A DNA stretch of 64,000 nt from an uncultured Myxococcales bacterium. Lineage in GTDB: Bacteria; Myxococcota_A; UBA9042; DTJE01. Each line of letters opens with the position of its first letter. Position 1 is the first letter of the stretch. The stretch is from the NCBI GenBank assembly GCA_903936705.1, contig CAIZWN010000044.1, positions 124,001-188,000 on the forward strand, read 5' to 3'. The translations under genes were made by a program, and so were the position numbers. The notes under the pieces were generated by a model. That model was not told the DNA's origin. It made no database searches and saw nothing but the letters and a program-made list of their open reading frames with translations. Shown piece after piece: positions 60,409 to 64,000 of this stretch.

Positions 60409-62180
60409 CGTGCGCTCCCTCCCTTCGAACCGCACGTCCCGGTCGCGAACGTCCACGCCAGCACTACGTCCTCGCGCTCGGCGACCACGTTATCCACTCC
60501 GGTTTCACCGGGGATGCCGGGCTTGCCGTCGGGGCCAAGGACCAGGAAGTCAAGATGCGGCTTGAGGTTCTTCCTCAAACCCTCCAGGTACAGCAGCACT
60601 CCCAACATGGTCTGGCCCGCAGACTCCAGCGCCGACGTCGAAATGTCCTCGACCTGGCCGGTGAGGATCAGAGTGTCCAGTCGGCTGTCCAGGTAGGGTG
60701 AATTCCAGGCGACAGGGGTGCCTTTTTCGTCGAATGTCACCAGCGGAGTATCCAGGAACGTCACCGCGCCAGTCGTCGCGTCAACCTGCTTCAGTGCCAC
60801 GCGGGCCAATCCGAAGTATGCCTGATCCACCGCCGCACGGGACCCGTCGGCCGTTTTGATCCCGTTTGTCACCACGGCGAGATACATGGAACTGCCCACA
60901 AGCAGTGCACCATTTGCTGGTACCGCCTTCACGGAGGGTCGACCGGCTTCGTCTGCAACCGTCACGTCAAGAGGAACCTCGACGTAGGTGCCGTCAACAA
61001 CCCGAAACAGCTTGACGGTATTGGCGTTCACGGTGTCCGCACTAACCTGCTTGTCCAGGACGAATGCCAGGGCCGAGTCGCACGCAGCATCGGCCGATGT
61101 CATCAAGCCAGTGTCCTTGTCCAGCGAGTCCGACGGCGTCGGCTTCACCGCGTTTCCACCAAGGAGGGCTCCCACCGGGTCGAAGTAGTCGGGCATTGGA
61201 TTCGTCGAAATTGTGAAGTGGTACGCCGTTACGACATCCGCCCGGGTCCATGCGCCGGCCACGCCGTCCAATTTTTCCCAGATCTTCAAACCCCAATCCG
61301 TCAACTGGCGGCCGCCTTCCAGCGTGCGAACCGCCTCCAAACCAGACACGACGCCGCTGCGTGGCAGCCCGTCCGGGCCGATGTACGTCGTGCCCGTGCC
61401 GTCAAACAGGGTCGGTGCCGCAAACAGCAGGAACGGGCCATCGGCCGTCACGGAACGGGCGACCTTGCCGGCAGCAACCTCAACCTCGGTCAGGGCCTCC
61501 TTCAGGCCGCGGTCGGTCCATCCAGTCGCGACCACAAGGTAGGTATGCCCAGAAGCAAAGTCCTGGGGTGGGGTGAGGACAGCAGGCTGCGGCAGGCGCA
61601 ACGTCAGCATATAGGGCATCGCCTCGGCCAGCTGCCAGTTCGAAAGACGAAGGTATTCGCCTGGCCGGAGAAACTCGGGCTTCAGCGGATCAGTAACGTC
61701 CAACAGCCAGAAGTTCGCCATGGCCCCGTTTGTCCCGTCGTAGGGGACCAGCGAGCTCAGGTCGATGGGCCGACTGAATGGGATTGACGGCGCGAAGGAA
61801 GCCATGAAGCCATCCATCCGATTCTGTCCCGCCAGGATGGCCCTGGTCAGGACATTGTCTTCGGTCACGGGGTAGCCGAGATCCTGCGCCTTCTTGGCCG
61901 CAGCAGCGTCCACAACCGGCAGGGCCAGCTGCTGTGGGGCTGGTGTGGCAGCCGGAACGCCAGGTATGCTGACGATCCCAGCCTGCCGAACCGGATTCAG
62001 AAAGTTGTTGGGCAGCGGCAGGACGCCCCAATCCGGGTTCACTATTGCGACAGGGCCAGTCGAATAGTTGTAGGGTTCGGGGTCAACCAGTTCCACATCG
62101 GAACAGGCGGCCGCAAACACCGCCGTCAAGAACACGAGAACTGTCACCGGGAGCCACCTGAGCCTGTCGGGACGAACCAT
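60405..62180 (-). CDS. Lipoprotein resembling the N-terminal part of VolA lipases
   Basis: 591 residues. Signal peptide with FAAACSD lipobox (Cys26). Residues about 45-330 show the pattern of the bacterial virulence-factor-lipase N-terminal domain seen in VolA (DWGVLPLPNNFLNPVRQAG, IPFSRPIDLSSLVPYDGTN, MPYMLTLRLPQPAVLTP, FASGHTYLVVATGWTDRGLKEAL). The remainder resembles Ig-like folds. No GxSxG nucleophile motif is visible, so the catalytic lipase half appears absent. In Vibrio, VolA sits beside FadL and releases fatty acids for uptake; this gene overlaps fadL by four bases. Confidence 0.75.
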   Translation of the reverse strand: MVRPDRLRWLPVTVLVFLTAVFAAACSDVELVDPEPYNYSTGPVAIVNPDWGVLPLPNNFLNPVRQAGIVSIPGVPAATPAPQQLALPVVDAAAAKKAQDLGYPVTEDNVLTRAILAGQNRMDGFMASFAPSIPFSRPIDLSSLVPYDGTNGAMANFWLLDVTDPLKPEFLRPGEYLRLSNWQLAEAMPYMLTLRLPQPAVLTPPQDFASGHTYLVVATGWTDRGLKEALTEVEVAAGKVARSVTADGPFLLFAAPTLFDGTGTTYIGPDGLPRSGVVSGLEAVRTLEGGRQLTDWGLKIWEKLDGVAGAWTRADVVTAYHFTISTNPMPDYFDPVGALLGGNAVKPTPSDSLDKDTGLMTSADAACDSALAFVLDKQVSADTVNANTVKLFRVVDGTYVEVPLDVTVADEAGRPSVKAVPANGALLVGSSMYLAVVTNGIKTADGSRAAVDQAYFGLARVALKQVDATTGAVTFLDTPLVTFDEKGTPVAWNSPYLDSRLDTLILTGQVEDISTSALESAGQTMLGVLLYLEGLRKNLKPHLDFLVLGPDGKPGIPGETGVDNVVAEREDVVLAWTFATGTCGSKGGSAR

Positions 62181-62208
62181 ATGAAGGGCTCCTACCGAGT
62201 ATGGTGCC

Positions 62209-62237
62209 TGAATAGACCGGCTTGGCTCTCAAGTCAA
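62209..62237 (-). promoter_or_regulatory. Predicted promoter of the VolA-like/FadL operon
   Basis: TTGACT (62237-62232), 17-base spacer, TATTCA (62214-62209) on the minus strand; start near 62202, about 22 bases before the ATG. Confidence 0.45.
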
Positions 62238-62243
62238 CCGGTT

Positions 62244-62260
62244 GGGAACCACTGGTTCCC
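62244..62260. promoter_or_regulatory. Perfect 17-bp palindrome between divergent promoters
   Basis: GGGAACCA at 62244-62251, central C, TGGTTCCC at 62253-62260. It begins seven bases upstream of the VolA-like -35 and lies 28 bases from the helicase -35. A second palindrome, AACCGGTT, is at 62236-62243. The layout fits a dimeric repressor operator, for example TetR or FadR type. Confidence 0.6.
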
Positions 62261-62288
62261 TGCTGTGCTGGCACCGACAGAGGCAAGT

Positions 62289-62317
62289 TTGCAGCAACCC
62301 GCCTGATCTGATACATT
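62289..62317 (+). promoter_or_regulatory. Predicted promoter of the DEAD-box helicase
   Basis: TTGCAG at 62289-62294, 17-base spacer, TACATT at 62312-62317. Start would fall at about 62324-62325, at the GTG codon. Confidence 0.4.
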
Positions 62318-62324
62318 GCTGCCC

Positions 62325-63812
62325 GTGCCGGATAACGACAACATTTCCGCCGAGCCTCTTCCGACGACGTTCGAGTCACTGGGCCTAAGCCCCGCCGTCA
62401 TGGAATCGGTTCGCACAGCCGGATACCTGGCGCCGATGCCGGTGCAGGTCTCGTGCTTTGCCCCGATTCGCGATGGGCGCCATCTGGTCGTCCAGTCACG
62501 CACTGGCAGCGGCAAGACGGCTGCCTTTGCCTTGCCGCTTCTGCATCGAATTCGATACGACGATCTTCGCCCGCAGGTACTGGTGCTGGCCCCGACTCGG
62601 GAACTGGCACTGCAGGTGCACCAGGAAATAGAGCGCCTTGGAAAGGGTACCGGCCTGGAGTCTGTCTGCATCTACGGCGGTACCCGTTTCGGGGAACAAC
62701 TGGACAAGCTGCACGCGGGCGTCCACATCGTGGTCGGCACGCCTGGCCGCGTGCTTGATCACCATCGCAGACGCACCTTCAGGACGGACGCAGTTCAGAC
62801 CTTGGTTCTGGACGAGGCCGACGAGATGCTGTCCGCGGGTTTCTACGAGGATATCCGCAAGGTCCTGGACGCGCTGTCTGGCCTTTCGCAGGTCCTCCTG
62901 TTTTCGGCAACCCTGCCGCCGAATCTTCAGGGGCTGATTCGCAAGTACATGGCCGATCCAGTTTGCATCAACCTGTCCCAGGACCGGGTCGATGTCGACA
63001 GGATCGAGAACGTCGCCTACACGGTCGATTCCACCGGCACAAAGATGCGGACATTGATGGCCGTCATCGAAGCCGAGGACCCTTCGGCAGCCATTATTTT
63101 CTGCAACATGCGCAGCACGACCGAGGCAGTAACGGCCTACCTGCGACGACGCGGCTTCGACGCCGCGATGCTGAACAGCGACCTGTGCCAGACCGATCGC
63201 GAGACCGTCATGGCCCGTATGAAAGCGGGTCATCAACGTCTTCTGGTCGCAACCGACATCGCCGCTCGCGGGATCGACATCTCGTTCCTGCCTTGCGTGA
63301 TCCATTACGACCTGCCTGATGATGTCCAGCAATACATCCACCGCACCGGCCGAACGGGGCGCGTGGATCGTTTCGGACGGGCAATATCCCTTCTGACTTT
63401 GAAGGACTCGCAGTCCATCCGGCGACTGGAATGGTCCTACGGGATCAAGTTGAAACTGCTGGAGACGCCCTCGCGCGAGGAGACCCTCAAGATGCTGGCT
63501 GACCGACGAATCCGCGAGATCAAGGAAATGATCGAGGCCGGGCGCGTCATTCCCGAGGAGTTCCAGGTGATGGCCCGCGAGATCCTGGCCGACCCGGACG
63601 TGGAATCGGTAGTCGCCACACTGGTCGATGCCTTCCTGACCTCGAAACCGCTGGACGAGATGCCAATGCAGGCACCCAGGCTGTCGCACCGACGCGAGTC
63701 CGAACGGGGTCCGTCCGATGCCCCGAGGGGTGACGGCGGCGGTGCTGGCGGACGTCCTCGCAGCGCCCCAGGACGCAGCGCGGGCGGCGGTTCCAGGGGC
63801 CCCCGAAGATAG
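62325..63812 (+). CDS. DEAD-box ATP-dependent RNA helicase
   Basis: 495 residues. All motifs are present: Q-motif FESLGLSPAVMESVRTAGY..PMPVQ, I SRTGSGKT, Ia APTRELALQV, Ib GTPGRVLDH, II DEAD, III SAT, IV IIFCNMRST, V ATDIAARGID, VI HRTGRTGR. After a short helical linker the C-terminal tail is Gly/Arg/Ser-rich (GDGGGAGGRPRSAPGRSAGG), an RNA-binding type common in DeaD/RhlE. The start is set at the GTG 62325, where the predicted transcript begins (leaderless); a TTG at 62316 overlaps the -10 and is less likely. Confidence 0.9.
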   Translation: MPDNDNISAEPLPTTFESLGLSPAVMESVRTAGYLAPMPVQVSCFAPIRDGRHLVVQSRTGSGKTAAFALPLLHRIRYDDLRPQVLVLAPTRELALQVHQEIERLGKGTGLESVCIYGGTRFGEQLDKLHAGVHIVVGTPGRVLDHHRRRTFRTDAVQTLVLDEADEMLSAGFYEDIRKVLDALSGLSQVLLFSATLPPNLQGLIRKYMADPVCINLSQDRVDVDRIENVAYTVDSTGTKMRTLMAVIEAEDPSAAIIFCNMRSTTEAVTAYLRRRGFDAAMLNSDLCQTDRETVMARMKAGHQRLLVATDIAARGIDISFLPCVIHYDLPDDVQQYIHRTGRTGRVDRFGRAISLLTLKDSQSIRRLEWSYGIKLKLLETPSREETLKMLADRRIREIKEMIEAGRVIPEEFQVMAREILADPDVESVVATLVDAFLTSKPLDEMPMQAPRLSHRRESERGPSDAPRGDGGGAGGRPRSAPGRSAGGGSRGPRR

Positions 63813-63849
63813 TTGTTTCCCAACGATCTGCGCAATTCGATCTGTTTTT

Positions 63850-64000
63850 TCCCGACGACGAGGAGATCCTTCCAGCCGTGCCAGAACCTCGACAAGAGGA
63901 CCCAGAACGAGCGTTCGGCGTTGGTCAACCTTGGTCTTGGCGCGGTTCTCTTCATGACGGCGAGCTGCTGGCGCAGGGCCAGGTTCTCGACGGCCAGTTC
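63850..64000 (-). pseudogene. Truncated transposase/integrase N-terminus (runs off right edge)
   Basis: On the minus strand from the window edge, in one frame: ELAVENLALRQQLAV then MKRTAPRPRLTNAERSFW and VLLSRFWHGWKDLLVV. This is the conserved start of integrase-core transposases (usual continuation K-P-E-T-V-x-x-W-H-R). After LLVV the match is lost (GKKQIELRR) and the frame runs into the helicase tail on the opposite strand. The rest of the enzyme is missing, so this is a decayed element; its 5' end lies beyond the window. Confidence 0.65.

Overview
The window reads as chromosomal DNA of a GC-rich Gram-negative (two-membrane) bacterium. Evidence for an outer membrane: BamD-like and FadL-like proteins, an Mla-type lipid transporter and many lipoproteins. 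A CarD regulator, an AgmX/PglI-type protein next to TolQ/TolR homologues, TatT-associated TRAP components and surface lipoproteins with Asp/Pro-rich linkers point to the former Deltaproteobacteria, most likely Myxococcota or a relative. This is inferred from gene content; no rRNA is present. One tRNA gene, Arg(CCU), is seen. No CRISPR array or intact mobile element is seen.

Layout. 1-6.2 kb: edge of a lipoprotein gene, GlpD, a radical SAM protein whose 3' end overlaps glpD, a seven-unit repeat lipoprotein, CdsA. 6.4-14.9 kb (minus strand): bamD, carD, purF and a 1,846-residue TPR protein, probably one operon behind a promoter near 14,950. 15-17.5 kb: lytic transglycosylase, flippase-like membrane protein, small lipoprotein. 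17.6-23 kb (plus): NifX-like protein, then ABC ATPase, permease, permease, ABC ATPase, MCE protein and a helical-repeat protein, an Mla-like lipid transporter with two different half-transporters. 23-27 kb: AgmX-like protein plus TolQ/TolR/TolR motor subunits. 27-30.5 kb: a membrane-anchored hypothetical protein and a HEAT-repeat protein.

30.5-34 kb is the clearest accessory stretch: a palindrome-bounded noncoding element, an in-frame HigB-HigA toxin-antitoxin fusion with its own promoter and operator-like repeat, decayed sequence, and a beta-roll-like lipoprotein. 34-38.5 kb holds a TatT-DctP-DctQ-DctM TRAP transporter whose DctQ carries a large repetitive insertion. 38.6-53.7 kb mixes housekeeping and transport: divergent EF-G, PHP-domain lipoprotein, DedA, MutS2, a 36-residue membrane peptide, a PRC/MgtE-N/CBS protein with an NRAMP-related transporter behind a structured leader, ArgF, amidase, metallo-beta-lactamase, SRPBCC protein and Tag. 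53.8-64 kb: tRNA-Arg, a His-rich secreted protein, a GT-C-like membrane protein, a UshA-like nucleotidase, a FadL/VolA-N-terminal pair behind a perfect palindrome, a DEAD-box helicase and a truncated transposase at the right edge.

The best candidates for new biology are the asymmetric heterodimeric Mla-like transporter (consensus and degenerate ATP sites can be read from the motifs), the HigB-HigA single-chain fusion with an internal antitoxin start, the NRAMP/MgtE-N-CBS/micropeptide operon with its structured leader, and the FadL partner lipoprotein that keeps the VolA-like N-terminus but shows no lipase motif. Promoters were called by eye as TTGACA-like and TATAAT-like hexamers 16-18 bases apart and remain predictions.
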